Notes: generated by a model not told the origin, from the letters alone. Positions 13,297 through 22,266 are shown, numbered from the stretch's first letter. The stretch: 23,378 nt of DNA from Ruminococcus sp. (GCA_017502425.1 JAFVVB010000139.1:1-23378); one strand, 5' to 3'. Translations and numbers: made by a program.

Positions 13297-13398
13297 GCTG
13301 ATTTCACTCCGAATAGTTTATTGTACTAATAGTTTTGTCAGAAAAATATTCTTTATTCCATAGTACATAATATTTTGGAGTTTAATTTTTGTGAAAAA

Positions 13399-14559
13399 TC
13401 AGACGTAACTTCTATCGATAGTGAGAACCACGAAATAGTTTTCCCATTTTTCTGAGATGATTTGTTGAACTTTTTCTTTTATCTGAGCATCATTCATTTT
13501 TAACTCAAACGGAACTACCACGTCGAAAATAAGATTTGTATGAGTGATACCCGGAACCATTCTGAAATCATGGATAGTAGCTTCTTTATGTAATTTTGTG
13601 ATGAGCATAGCTACTTCATCTCTTGTTTGCTTTGTGCTTTCATTGTGAATATCAATAGGGTCCATATGGATAGTGGTTTCTACCGAGAGCTTTTCGTAGA
13701 GTTCTTTTTCAATGGTATCTATTACGTCGTGAATTTCATAGATATCTTCTGAGCCGTCTACCTCAGCGTGTAGTGATATCAGCTGTCTGCCTGGGCCGTA
13801 GTCGTGTACAACCATGTCGTGAATACCGTGTACTTTATCATAACTTAAAACCATTGAGTGCACTTTTTCTACAAGCTCTTCGTCAGGTTTAGTACCAAGT
13901 AGTGGTGCGATAGTTTCCTTAGCTGATGATATGCCTGCATAGAATATAAAGAGAGATACAAGCACACCACAGTACCCGTCAATGTTGATACCTGTAAAGC
14001 GTGTGAATATCATCGAAATAAGTACCACTGCTGTTGCTATCGAGTCTGATATACAGTCCATAGCGGTAGCTTTCATACCCGCTGAATTTATCTGCTTTCC
14101 GATAGAACGATTATATAAAAACATATATAGTTTAATGATGATTGAGATAATCAGTATACCTATTGCAATAGCGCCCGAATCAACAACCTCAGGGTTGAAA
14201 ATCTTTTCTAAAGAAGAGGTAAACAGCTCAAAAGCTACTACTATGATAGCGATAGAAATCCCGAGTCCTGAGAGATACTCAATTCTTCCGTGACCGAACG
14301 GATGTTTAGTATCTGGTTTCATTCCCGCAAATTTAAATCCAATCAGAGAAATGAATGATGAACCCGCATCGCTTAAGTTGTTGAACGCATCAGCTGTAAT
14401 AGCAATAGAAGAGCTGAGCACACCTGCGATGTATTTGATAGCAAATAAAACTATGTTCAAAAATATACCGACAGAGCTGCACAGCACACCCAGCGCTCTG
14501 CGGTTTTTACTTTCGTCATCAGTGTTCTTAATGAACAGCTTTTTTAATATAGCGATCAT
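13399..14559 (-). CDS. Cation diffusion facilitator (Mn-type) with extended C terminus
   Basis: A 386-residue CDF exporter with six membrane helices in the first 210 residues and a cytoplasmic C-terminal domain. The metal site residues are N60-x3-D64 (NNLSD, helix 2) and D168-x3-D172 (DCISD, helix 5). The DxxxD form is typical of Mn-exporting CDFs, as opposed to HxxxD of zinc exporters. The HPFGHGRIEY loop is conserved. The cytoplasmic part is long: a normal dimerisation domain (about 222-305, ending TTIHMDPI) is followed by a similar second unit (about 312-386, LHKEATIHDFRMV to VVLTIDRSYV). GGAGG precedes the ATG by six bases. It is divergent from the DMT gene and is followed by mazF after 102 bases. 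Confidence 0.92.
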   Translation of the reverse strand: MIAILKKLFIKNTDDESKNRRALGVLCSSVGIFLNIVLFAIKYIAGVLSSSIAITADAFNNLSDAGSSFISLIGFKFAGMKPDTKHPFGHGRIEYLSGLGISIAIIVVAFELFTSSLEKIFNPEVVDSGAIAIGILIISIIIKLYMFLYNRSIGKQINSAGMKATAMDCISDSIATAVVLISMIFTRFTGINIDGYCGVLVSLFIFYAGISSAKETIAPLLGTKPDEELVEKVHSMVLSYDKVHGIHDMVVHDYGPGRQLISLHAEVDGSEDIYEIHDVIDTIEKELYEKLSVETTIHMDPIDIHNESTKQTRDEVAMLITKLHKEATIHDFRMVPGITHTNLIFDVVVPFELKMNDAQIKEKVQQIISEKWENYFVVLTIDRSYV

Positions 14560-14652
14560 AATTATCCTCCATACTACGAAAATCTACTAAATTATACCAC
14601 ATTTTTTGTATTTTTCAACGATTGGGTGTATAATATCTGCGGAAGTGATTTT

Positions 14653-15534
14653 ATGAAATTAAAAAGTAGAAACAAAGCCATTGCTTTTTTGATAACCTCA
14701 GCTTTTTTCTTTGCATTGATGAATGTTTTTGTACGTCTTTCGGGAGATTTGCCTACGTTTCAGAAAATGTTTTTCAGAAACTTAATTGCAGCGGCAATAG
14801 CTTTTATAATGCTGTTAAAGAATAATGTTTCTTTTACTCCGAAAAAAATGAGCAATTTGCAGTCATTATTATTGCGAACGCTATTTGGATTATTAGGAGT
14901 ATTTTGCAACTTCTATGCAGTTGACCATTTACTGCTCAGTGATGCATCTATTCTAAATAAAATGTCACCATTTTTCGTAGTCATTTTTTCGTTCTTTATA
15001 CTGAAAGAAAAACCGAAATTTTTTCAGCTTATTATGGTAGGTGGTGCTTTTATAGGTGCACTTTTCGTTGTTAAACCGAGTTTCAATAATGCCGATTTAT
15101 TCGCGTCTTTGCTTGGCTTTTTAGGAGGTGCTAGTGCCGGAGCTGCGTACACATTCGTACGAAAATGCACGCTATCAGGAGAGCATAGTGCGTATGTGGT
15201 GTTCTTTTTCTCGTTTTTGAGCACTATGGTCACTTTACCGCTATTTATCATAAACTATGAACCTATGAGTGTTTATCAGCTTTGTATGCTATTATTAGCA
15301 GGTTTTTCTGCTGCGGGAGGTCAGTTTATGATTACTCTTGCTTATAAAAACGCTCCATCTAAAGAAATTTCTGTATACGATTTTTCTCAGCTTATTTTTT
15401 CAGCAATACTCGGATTTGTAATTTTCAGCCAGATTCCCGATGTTTATTCAATTATCGGATACGTAGTTATCATTATGATGGCGGTGTTGAGTTTTCTTTA
15501 CTCTAACGGATTGTGGATATTCAGAAAGAAGTAG
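14653..15534 (+). CDS. DMT-family (EamA) exporter
   Basis: A 293-residue membrane protein with about ten helices in two EamA repeats, the drug/metabolite transporter fold. The first repeat has FFALMNVFVRLSGDLPTFQK and FCNFYAVDHLLLSDASILNK. The second has FAYK-like signature residues at MITLAYKNAPSKEISVYDFS. Relatives export metabolites or amino-acid-like compounds; the substrate is not deducible. The ATG at 14653 is preferred because GGAAG lies seven bases before it, while an in-frame GTG at 14626 overlaps a TATAAT box. It has a short leader and shares its upstream region with the divergent CDF gene. mnmA follows 79 bases later with its own promoter. Confidence 0.9.
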   Translation: MKLKSRNKAIAFLITSAFFFALMNVFVRLSGDLPTFQKMFFRNLIAAAIAFIMLLKNNVSFTPKKMSNLQSLLLRTLFGLLGVFCNFYAVDHLLLSDASILNKMSPFFVVIFSFFILKEKPKFFQLIMVGGAFIGALFVVKPSFNNADLFASLLGFLGGASAGAAYTFVRKCTLSGEHSAYVVFFFSFLSTMVTLPLFIINYEPMSVYQLCMLLLAGFSAAGGQFMITLAYKNAPSKEISVYDFSQLIFSAILGFVIFSQIPDVYSIIGYVVIIMMAVLSFLYSNGLWIFRKK

Positions 15535-15551
15535 CAGGTATATTTTATCTA

Positions 15552-15580
15552 TTGAATATATCTTACGAATAGGTTATTAT
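15552..15580 (+). promoter_or_regulatory. Promoter of mnmA
   Basis: TTGAAT (15552-15557), a 17-base spacer and TATTAT (15575-15580) lie 33 bases before the mnmA start. Confidence 0.6.
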
Positions 15581-15613
15581 ATCTTTAGATTTTTGCCATT
15601 AAGGAGAAATAAA

Positions 15614-16678
15614 ATGCCTAGAGCGATTATTGCGATGAGTGGTGGAGTTGATAGCTCGGTCGCCGCTTGTCTTATGAAAGATAAAGGATACGATATAATC
15701 GGGATTACGCTGAAGCTTCATAGTCAAAATGATATAATAGAGGATCAGTCGTGCTGTACCGAGCAGGATATTATAGACGCAAAAGCTGTGTGTGATAAAC
15801 TCGGTATCGAGCACAGGGTCGTGGATTTTGAGAGCGATTTCAAAAAACACGTGATAGGCCGATTTGTAAAGTCGTATATCGATGGAGGAACACCTAATCC
15901 TTGTGTCGATTGTAATAGGTATATCAAGTTTTCTGAGCTTATCAGAATAGCTAAGGAAGAGAACTTTGACTATGTTGTTACAGGTCACTATGCTCGTGTT
16001 GCGTATGATGAAGATAGCAATCGTTATGTGCTGAAAAAGGGAATAGACGAAGCAAAAGACCAGAGCTATGTACTTTATTCGTTAACTCAGGATACACTTA
16101 GTATGCTTAAATTACCGCTTGGTGAGTTATCAAAAGATAAGGTCAGAGAAATAGCGCTTGAAAACGGATTTGTTAATGCCGATAAAAAGGATAGTCAGGA
16201 TATCTGCTTTGTGCCTGATGGAAAGTATGCTGATTTTATCACCGAATATACTAAAAGAGATTTCGCTGACGGTGACTTTGTTGATTTAGAAGGTAGAGTT
16301 TTAGGTACACATAAAGGTATCATACGCTACACTATCGGTCAGCGCAGAGGACTTAATCTAGCTTTACCTCAGTCTATGTATGTGTGCAAAAAGGATATCG
16401 CTACTAATACTGTTACGCTGTGTCTTGATCATGAACTTTTCAGCGACACACTTTACGCTGATGATGTTAATTTAATTTCTATTAAAGAAATTAACGAACC
16501 CGTAAAATTAGAAGCAAAAGTGCGTTATAAACATAATCAGGCACCGTGTACTTTATACAAAGTGGACGATGATACTATAAAACTTGTATTTGATGAACCT
16601 CAGCGAGCTATAACGAAAGGTCAGGCTGTGGTAATGTATAAAGACGACACGGTAGTCGGTGGTGCAACCATATTGTAA
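15614..16678 (+). CDS. mnmA: tRNA-specific 2-thiouridylase MnmA
   Basis: A 354-residue cytosolic enzyme making the 2-thio group of U34 in tRNA-Lys, -Glu and -Gln. The PP-loop SGGVDSS is at residues 9-15. The nucleophile Cys97 lies in GGTPNPCVDCN and the second catalytic cysteine, Cys198, in DSQDICFV. The C-terminal beta domain includes YTIGQRRGL. ATG 15614 is fixed by AAGGAG (15601-15606); an in-frame start 21 bases upstream would include that site. Length and residues are complete. It ends at a terminator shared with the convergent sugar kinase. Confidence 0.97.
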   Translation: MPRAIIAMSGGVDSSVAACLMKDKGYDIIGITLKLHSQNDIIEDQSCCTEQDIIDAKAVCDKLGIEHRVVDFESDFKKHVIGRFVKSYIDGGTPNPCVDCNRYIKFSELIRIAKEENFDYVVTGHYARVAYDEDSNRYVLKKGIDEAKDQSYVLYSLTQDTLSMLKLPLGELSKDKVREIALENGFVNADKKDSQDICFVPDGKYADFITEYTKRDFADGDFVDLEGRVLGTHKGIIRYTIGQRRGLNLALPQSMYVCKKDIATNTVTLCLDHELFSDTLYADDVNLISIKEINEPVKLEAKVRYKHNQAPCTLYKVDDDTIKLVFDEPQRAITKGQAVVMYKDDTVVGGATIL

Positions 16679-16680
16679 AC

Positions 16681-16714
16681 AAAAACAGCGATGGAATTCC
16701 ACCGCTGTTTTTTT
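16681..16714. terminator. Bidirectional terminator between mnmA and the phosphofructokinase gene
   Basis: AAAAACAGCG (16681-16690) pairs with CGCTGTTTTT (16703-16712). After one A/C mismatch TGG pairs with CCA around an AATT loop. It sits three bases after the mnmA stop and overlaps the stop codon of the convergent kinase gene, so both genes share it tightly. Confidence 0.9.
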
Positions 16715-17624
16715 ATTTGCTTTCTATAAGTTCTAAAGTCTGCATAATTTCCTTTTGAGTACAAAGTCCTTGTGAAAAAGCCGTAGCGCTACCGCACGCT
16801 GTCGCAAGTTTCAGTGCAGGTTTGTGGTCATGATATTTTAAGTATCCTGCTATAAATCCCGCAACCATTGAGTCTCCTGCACCGACCGTATTAACAGCGA
16901 CACCCTCAGGTGAGCTCTGTACTATGACCTGCTTTTTATCAGTAAATAGCACTGAGCCCTTTTCTCCCATAGATACCAGTACGTTTTTAGCTCCCATAGT
17001 CTGGAGCTTGATAGCGTATTTTTCAATATCGTGCAGAGAAGTGATTTTTGTATCGAATGTATCCATTAATTCGCTTATGTTAGGTTTTATGAGAAATGGC
17101 TTGAATTCCAGTGTGTTGAGCAGTTTTTTACCTGTGCTGTCAACTACCGTAAGTGCGCCTGATTTAGCGGTCTTGGATAATATTTTCTTGTAAATATCAT
17201 CGTTTACGTTTTTTGGAGCACTTCCCGATAATACCAAAACATCATCTTCTGTCAGTTCTTCGAGTTTTTTATAAAGTAGATGAATATCATAGTCAGAAAT
17301 CATAGGACCATTAGTATTGATATCTGTTTCTTCGTCACTTCTGATTTTTACGTTGATTCTTGAGTACCCGTCTTCAAGATGTACGAAATCAGTAGCTATT
17401 TCTTTGCTGTTTAGCGTTTCTTCAATATATTTTCCTGTAAATCCCGCTAAAAAACCTGTTGCCGTACTTTTTACTCCTAGCTCTTTTAGTACCATAGATA
17501 CGTTGATACCTTTGCCACCGCAGTAAAAAGCTTCGTTTTCACTTCTGTTGATAGCACCAAGTATCGGATTATCCATATTGATAACGAAATCGATTGCCGG
17601 ATTCAGCGTTACTGTATATACCAT
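16713..17624 (-). CDS. pfkB: 1-phosphofructokinase-type PfkB kinase
   Basis: A 303-residue PfkB/ribokinase-fold enzyme of the 1-phosphofructokinase/tagatose-6-phosphate kinase branch. Features are the start VYTVTLNPAIDFVINM, the sugar-binding CGGKGINVSMVLKELG, KPNISELMD, and the ATP/catalytic GAGDSM with the catalytic base Asp near residue 251 (NTVGAGD). The most likely reaction is fructose-1-phosphate to fructose-1,6-bisphosphate (FruK), but no fructose PTS or FruR gene adjoins it, so the substrate is not secured by context. ATG 17624 follows GAGGTG; an in-frame GTG nine bases upstream is less likely. It is divergent from another PfkB kinase. Confidence 0.9.
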   Translation of the reverse strand: MVYTVTLNPAIDFVINMDNPILGAINRSENEAFYCGGKGINVSMVLKELGVKSTATGFLAGFTGKYIEETLNSKEIATDFVHLEDGYSRINVKIRSDEETDINTNGPMISDYDIHLLYKKLEELTEDDVLVLSGSAPKNVNDDIYKKILSKTAKSGALTVVDSTGKKLLNTLEFKPFLIKPNISELMDTFDTKITSLHDIEKYAIKLQTMGAKNVLVSMGEKGSVLFTDKKQVIVQSSPEGVAVNTVGAGDSMVAGFIAGYLKYHDHKPALKLATACGSATAFSQGLCTQKEIMQTLELIESK

Positions 17625-17674
17625 AGTCAGCACCTCAATTTGTATTATATACGATAAATTACGTTTTATGATTA

Positions 17675-17703
17675 TTGACTCGATTTATTTTTTATTATAC
17701 AAT
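17675..17703 (+). promoter_or_regulatory. Promoter of the second PfkB kinase
   Basis: TTGACT (17675-17680), a 17-base spacer and TACAAT (17698-17703). A TATAAT on the opposite strand (17649-17644) is a possible -10 for the divergent kinase gene. Confidence 0.6.
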
Positions 17704-17731
17704 TTTTACATTAAAATCGGAGAGGTTAATT

Positions 17732-18631
17732 ATGAGTAAAATATTAGTGTGTGGGCTTATAAACGTTGAAACTACTCTTAGTGTAAACGAGTTCCCAATT
17801 AATTACAGCCCGATAGAATATAATTTTTTCGGTATTAATTCATATCCCGGAGGTGTAGGACTTAACCTAAGTCTTTCGCTTAGTTCATTATCCGATGAAG
17901 TGAGATTTTTGTCAATGGTAGGAGATGATAGTGCGGGATTGATAGTCAGAGAAGTTCTTTCGAAAAATGGTGTTTCAACCGAGTATATTCATAACAGCGG
18001 TTGCACTGCTCAGTCGGTAGTTTTATACGATGAAAGCGGTAGACGAAAAATCTTCTGCGATTTGAAAGACTTTCAGGATAAAAGCTATGATGAGCATATT
18101 TTTGAAAAAGCTGCCAAAGACTGTGATACACTTTGCTTGTGTAACATCAACTTTTCACGTAATCTGCTTAAAAAAGCTAAATCTATGGGCAAAACTATCG
18201 CGTGTGATGTTCACACTCTTTGTGATATTAATGATGAGTATAACAGAGATTATATGGAAAATGCCGATATACTGTTTCTTAGTAACGAAAACATAAAAGG
18301 CAGAGAAAAAGAGTTTTTATTCGAGCTTAAAAATACATATGATTGCTCTGTTATTGTTGTTGGTATGGGAAGTGAAGGTGCACTGCTGTATCAGAGAATT
18401 GATGATAGCTTTACTTTTGTCAAAGCGGTAAAAAATCAGAATGTTGTAAATACGGTAGGAGCAGGTGATGCGCTGTTTTCTTCTTTTGTTCATTTTTATA
18501 CAAAGGGAGTAAGTGCTGTTAAATCACTTGAATACGCAAGCGCTTTTGCGTCACACAAAATTTCTTTTGATGGTGCGGCTAAAGGATTTATGACTGAAGA
18601 GGAACTTCTTCAAAAGGTAAATAACAATTAA
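17732..18631 (+). CDS. PfkB-family carbohydrate kinase
   Basis: A 299-residue ribokinase-fold protein. The N-terminal SKILVCGLINVETTLSVNEF and YPGGVGLNLSLSLSSL carry the family's first signature. The C-terminal NTVGAGDALFSSFVHF carries the second, with the catalytic Asp near residue 246. It belongs to the ribokinase/nucleoside kinase branch rather than the 1-phosphofructokinase branch of its divergent neighbour. The substrate is unknown: ribose, a nucleoside or a modified sugar are all possible. ATG 17732 follows GGAGAGG. It is monocistronic, with its own promoter and a strong shared terminator. Unlike the usual GGK/R it has GGV in the first motif, which may reflect a different substrate. Confidence 0.88.
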   Translation: MSKILVCGLINVETTLSVNEFPINYSPIEYNFFGINSYPGGVGLNLSLSLSSLSDEVRFLSMVGDDSAGLIVREVLSKNGVSTEYIHNSGCTAQSVVLYDESGRRKIFCDLKDFQDKSYDEHIFEKAAKDCDTLCLCNINFSRNLLKKAKSMGKTIACDVHTLCDINDEYNRDYMENADILFLSNENIKGREKEFLFELKNTYDCSVIVVGMGSEGALLYQRIDDSFTFVKAVKNQNVVNTVGAGDALFSSFVHFYTKGVSAVKSLEYASAFASHKISFDGAAKGFMTEEELLQKVNNN

Positions 18632-18647
18632 TAATATAAAAGCAATG

Positions 18648-18680
18648 AAAAAAGAGTCCGGATTTTCCGGACTCTTTTTT
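18648..18680. terminator. Bidirectional terminator between PfkB kinase and PAP2 gene
   Basis: An A-run followed by GAGTCCGG (18648-18661) pairs perfectly with CCGGACTC plus a T-run (18667-18680) around an ATTTT loop. It ends both convergent transcripts. Confidence 0.93.
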
Positions 18681-18703
18681 GTGGAATGGTTTCTTAGGAG
18701 TTA

Positions 18704-19207
18704 TTATAAAATGAAAAAACAAATCAAGCCAATAATTATACTTATGAGTGCGCCACCGATAACATCTTTGATGAAGTGTACACCGCTTAAAACTCTTGTG
18801 ATACCAATTACAGTGGAGAGTATCAGCATGATAACGCCTAAGCTGATGTCTAAATACAAAAATGCCATAGCGATAATGAACGCTGACGCTGTGTGGCGAC
18901 TCGGAAAACTTTTACCCTTTGTGCTTTTAGCGACAGCAGGAGTGTAATCGTACACTTCGTATGGTCTTTTAGCGTTAACAATGTACCTGAGTGCTGTGAC
19001 TATTATCAGCACACCGAGAGGTACAAGGGTAACTTTCAGAAAGGTTTCGTTCTTAAATCCTGTGGTGAACATCAGATACAGCAGTTGCACAGGATACGAA
19101 ACCATAATAATTGCAGGAAGGACATCATGAAGAGCTTTAATGATATTAGAACGGTTTTTAGTGCTGACAAAATATTCACTTAAAAATTTGTACTGTTCTT
19201 CTTTCAT
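18704..19207 (-). CDS. PAP2-family membrane phosphatase
   Basis: A 167-residue membrane protein with about five helices and the three-part acid phosphatase motif: KRPYEV (part of KxxxxxxRP), PSRHTASAF, and the final SGVHFIKDV with the catalytic His and Asp. Such proteins remove phosphate from lipid phosphates, for example undecaprenyl pyrophosphate or phosphatidic acid, at the outer face of the membrane. ATG 19207 is chosen; a GTG six bases upstream gives two more residues. It is the last gene of a minus-strand group after ylbJ and asnB, with an 81-base gap to asnB, so co-transcription is possible but unproven. Confidence 0.92.
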   Translation of the reverse strand: MKEEQYKFLSEYFVSTKNRSNIIKALHDVLPAIIMVSYPVQLLYLMFTTGFKNETFLKVTLVPLGVLIIVTALRYIVNAKRPYEVYDYTPAVAKSTKGKSFPSRHTASAFIIAMAFLYLDISLGVIMLILSTVIGITRVLSGVHFIKDVIGGALISIIIGLICFFIL

Positions 19208-19288
19208 GTTCACCTGTCCTTTCCTTTGAAGTGACTACATTATATCACATCAATTTTTTAAAACAACAAACAAATTTTAACGAATTTA

Positions 19289-21127
19289 TTAACATTCTAT
19301 GACTACGTTATATTTTTTAAACCAATAATCAAGCTCTATAATATACGCCATTATCTGAGGTGCACGCATGAGCTGACCATACCACGGTGATGAGATTTTA
19401 TCTTCGTTATTCATTATGTTCATAACACCGTTGAAGCTTAAAAGATTTGAAAGAATGGTATCTTTTTCGTTTAATATTTCTTTGACCTTTTTACTACACA
19501 TTTTCATATATTCAGGGTTATGAGTTTTCGGATATGGACTTTTTTTACGCCAGCATATGTCATATGGCAGAATATCCTCAAACGCTTTTCGTATTATTCC
19601 TTTTTCTCTGCCACCATATGCTTTTAATTGCCACGGCATATTATATGCGTACTCAACTATTCTATGGTCGCAAAACGGTACTCTAACCTCAAGTCCCGAG
19701 TACATCGAACACCTGTCTTTTCGCTCAAGTAAGCATTGCATGAACCACTCAAAATTAAGCATAAACATTTCTCTCATGCGTTTGTCTACTACGGAATCTG
19801 AAGAGAGTTTATCCGCTTTTTTAGTAGTATCAAAGTATTTACTCATGACATATTCTTCGCCGTGCTTTAATACGCCTTTTTTCAGTATGCTTCGTCTTAT
19901 TTCCTGACTTCTGGACCACGGAAAGCATTCTTCGAACAATATGTTTTTATTATGGTACCACGGATAACCTCCGAATAGCTCATCGGCACATTCTCCCGAG
20001 AGTGCTACCACGTAGTCTTTTTTTATTTCTTTGCAGAATAGAAGCAGGGAAGAGTCGATGTCCACATATCCGGGCAAATCACGTGCGTATACGCTATCAT
20101 ATAACGCGTTCATAACGTCTTCGTTTTTCAGTATAATTTCTGTGTGCCTTGAGTTAATATCATCTGTCATTTTCGAGATGTAGTCAAAGTCAGCATTAGG
20201 TTGGAATGCATTTTTTGTAAAATACTTTTTATTGTCTTCGTATTCAACCGAGTAGGTGTTTATCTGACCTTTTTCACTCTTTTTATAGTGCTCTGATGCA
20301 GTTTTGCATATAATGCTTGAATCCAGTCCTCCCGATAAGAAAAAGCACATAGGTACATCGGAAACAAGCTGACGGTTAATAGAGTCTTCTATCAGAAAAC
20401 GAGTCTTTTCGATAGTATCACTTTCACTATCTGTGTGTTCTTCAGCTTTGATTCGGTAGTAAAGTTCTTTGTGTAATTTTGAGTTTTTGTATATTGCTGT
20501 TTCTCCGGGTCTGAGTGCTTTTATTCCCTTGAAAATTCCGCTTTTCGGAGATCGTGCAGGACCTAAGAAAAATATCTCATATAATCCAGTTTCGTTAATA
20601 GTCGGGTTTGCCATTTTACTTTCTAAAATAGCTTTGATTTCCGACCCGAATACTATACCGTCTTTGTATTTATAGTAAAAAAGTGGCTTTACTCCAACTC
20701 TGTCTCTGCATAAAAATAGTTTCTTTGAGTGTTTTTCGTATATAGCAAAAGAGTATATTCCGTTAAGTTTATGGACGCATTTCTTCCCAAACTGTGCGTA
20801 ACAATGCAGCAATACCTCAGTATCACTATGACCGATAAATTTGTGTGAAAGGCTTATAAGTTCAGCTCTTAGTTCCTTGGTGTTATAAAGCTCACCGTTA
20901 TACACTATTACATATTCTTCACCTTTGAATTTAAGCGTCATCGGTTGCTTTCCGTTTTCAATATCAATAACTGCTAAACGCCTGTGAATTAGTGCTGCGT
21001 CATGACTGATATATTCACCTTTTTCATCGGGACCTCTGTGTTTAATTGAGTGTGACATATTTCGTATTTCGTTTTGCTTTTCTCTTAAGTCGATGTTACT
21101 GTCGAGCCATCCTGCGATTCCGCACAT
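19289..21127 (-). CDS. asnB: Asparagine synthase (glutamine-hydrolysing)
   Basis: A 612-residue enzyme. The N-terminal class II glutaminase starts MCGIAGWLD with the nucleophile Cys2, followed by RRLAVIDIENGKQPM and the YNGELYN loop. The C-terminal synthase domain has the PP-loop SGGLDSS (pyrophosphate site) and ECADELFGGYPWY. It makes asparagine from aspartate, ATP and glutamine. Length matches AsnB of Bacillus-type spore formers (YisO-like forms are near this size). The start is secured by GGAGG just upstream and by the need for Cys2 at the N terminus. It begins four bases after the ylbJ stop, so the two are one operon. A sporulation-linked role is possible by this context. Confidence 0.95.
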   Translation of the reverse strand: MCGIAGWLDSNIDLREKQNEIRNMSHSIKHRGPDEKGEYISHDAALIHRRLAVIDIENGKQPMTLKFKGEEYVIVYNGELYNTKELRAELISLSHKFIGHSDTEVLLHCYAQFGKKCVHKLNGIYSFAIYEKHSKKLFLCRDRVGVKPLFYYKYKDGIVFGSEIKAILESKMANPTINETGLYEIFFLGPARSPKSGIFKGIKALRPGETAIYKNSKLHKELYYRIKAEEHTDSESDTIEKTRFLIEDSINRQLVSDVPMCFFLSGGLDSSIICKTASEHYKKSEKGQINTYSVEYEDNKKYFTKNAFQPNADFDYISKMTDDINSRHTEIILKNEDVMNALYDSVYARDLPGYVDIDSSLLLFCKEIKKDYVVALSGECADELFGGYPWYHNKNILFEECFPWSRSQEIRRSILKKGVLKHGEEYVMSKYFDTTKKADKLSSDSVVDKRMREMFMLNFEWFMQCLLERKDRCSMYSGLEVRVPFCDHRIVEYAYNMPWQLKAYGGREKGIIRKAFEDILPYDICWRKKSPYPKTHNPEYMKMCSKKVKEILNEKDTILSNLLSFNGVMNIMNNEDKISSPWYGQLMRAPQIMAYIIELDYWFKKYNVVIEC

Positions 21128-21131
21128 AGTA

Positions 21132-22205
21132 TTACCTCCGTTTATACTCAGTTTTATTTAGCGAGCTGATGAAACACACCGCCGTCAATATCAAAGCTAA
21201 TGACCCCCATATTGATGACGATAAATCCGGTAGCGTGTCGTGTGTACTTGAGAACACGTTTTCGCTTATCGGAAACAGTATAAGTAATATATATGTAGAA
21301 CATGATGCTATTATACCTTGTATAATTCTCAATAAGAAAAATAGTTTTTTGTTTATATCAATGTCTTTTAGAATCGAAAATACCTGAAAATGTACACATA
21401 TTCCACCGAATGAAATTAAAAACGAGATGATATAAAGCGGATATTTTCCGCATAGTTTACTTAATGCGTACGTGATTTCTAGTACTGAAGTAAGGATATC
21501 GGTAATTATTTGATGTTTTGAAAACACTTTTTCCAGTACTGAGATTAATGCACTGAAAGTTATCACCATAGCACACATATCTATCATTGATTGACACGCA
21601 GAAGATACGGCTTCGACCATTGTGGTTTTCTGGGTGTTGGGCTTAGTATCTGCGTGTGTATCATCTGATTTAATCATATGACCGACAATAATTGCGGTTA
21701 TCAGATACGATATAATCTGGGATGCCAAAAGAATATATGAGGCTTTTTTACTGTGTAATAGTGCGTTACCAACGTAGTTTACTACAAAACCCGGACCGCT
21801 TGAAAAAGCGATTAAAGCTAGCTTTTTTGCTTGCTCTTTATTTATATGACCGCTTTTATACTCTGAAATTACACTTTTTGCTCCTACTGGATATCCACCT
21901 ATTGCGGCTAAGATTAAACTAGTACAGCAGGTTTTATCTACCTGTATTAGTTTTTGTATGGGGTATCCTAGTGCTTTAGATAAAATCCTACACACAAAGC
22001 CGTTTGAAATGTATGTTGCAATTATCATAAAAATGAATAACGAAGGTATAAGTACACTTGTACAAAACCCAAGTCCCTTTATTACACCGTTATAGCATTC
22101 TTTTGAGTATTTCAGTGAGAGGAGCATGAAAGTTATTATTAACACTACTTGAAAAAACTGTTTTACTCTCTTTTTTATACTATTTGAAATTATTATCCCA
22201 GTCAT
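21132..22205 (-). CDS. ylbJ: Sporulation integral membrane protein YlbJ (nucleoside-recognition/Gate family)
   Basis: A 357-residue polytopic membrane protein with about eight helices and Gate-domain hallmarks: GGYPVGAKSVISEYKSG, FSSGPGFVVNYVG in the first half and SFGGICVHFQVFS in the second. These fit YlbJ, a spore membrane protein required for normal spore formation in Bacillus. The ATG follows GGTGAT. It heads a minus-strand operon with asnB and is divergent from yqfC/yqfD with only 61 bases between the starts, grouping three sporulation genes around one short promoter region. A transport function is inferred from the Gate fold; the substrate is unknown. Confidence 0.85.
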   Translation of the reverse strand: MTGIIISNSIKKRVKQFFQVVLIITFMLLSLKYSKECYNGVIKGLGFCTSVLIPSLFIFMIIATYISNGFVCRILSKALGYPIQKLIQVDKTCCTSLILAAIGGYPVGAKSVISEYKSGHINKEQAKKLALIAFSSGPGFVVNYVGNALLHSKKASYILLASQIISYLITAIIVGHMIKSDDTHADTKPNTQKTTMVEAVSSACQSMIDMCAMVITFSALISVLEKVFSKHQIITDILTSVLEITYALSKLCGKYPLYIISFLISFGGICVHFQVFSILKDIDINKKLFFLLRIIQGIIASCSTYILLILFPISENVFSSTHDTLPDLSSSIWGSLALILTAVCFISSLNKTEYKRR

Positions 22206-22266
22206 TTTATCACCATTAATATATATGAATGTTTTAGCATAAAAATTATAATAATGGGGGTATTAT

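Noticed and set aside
22217..22225. CATATATAT as a sigma-E -10 box for ylbJ
   Set aside because: It would leave almost no leader before the ylbJ ribosome binding site, and the -35 part is poor.
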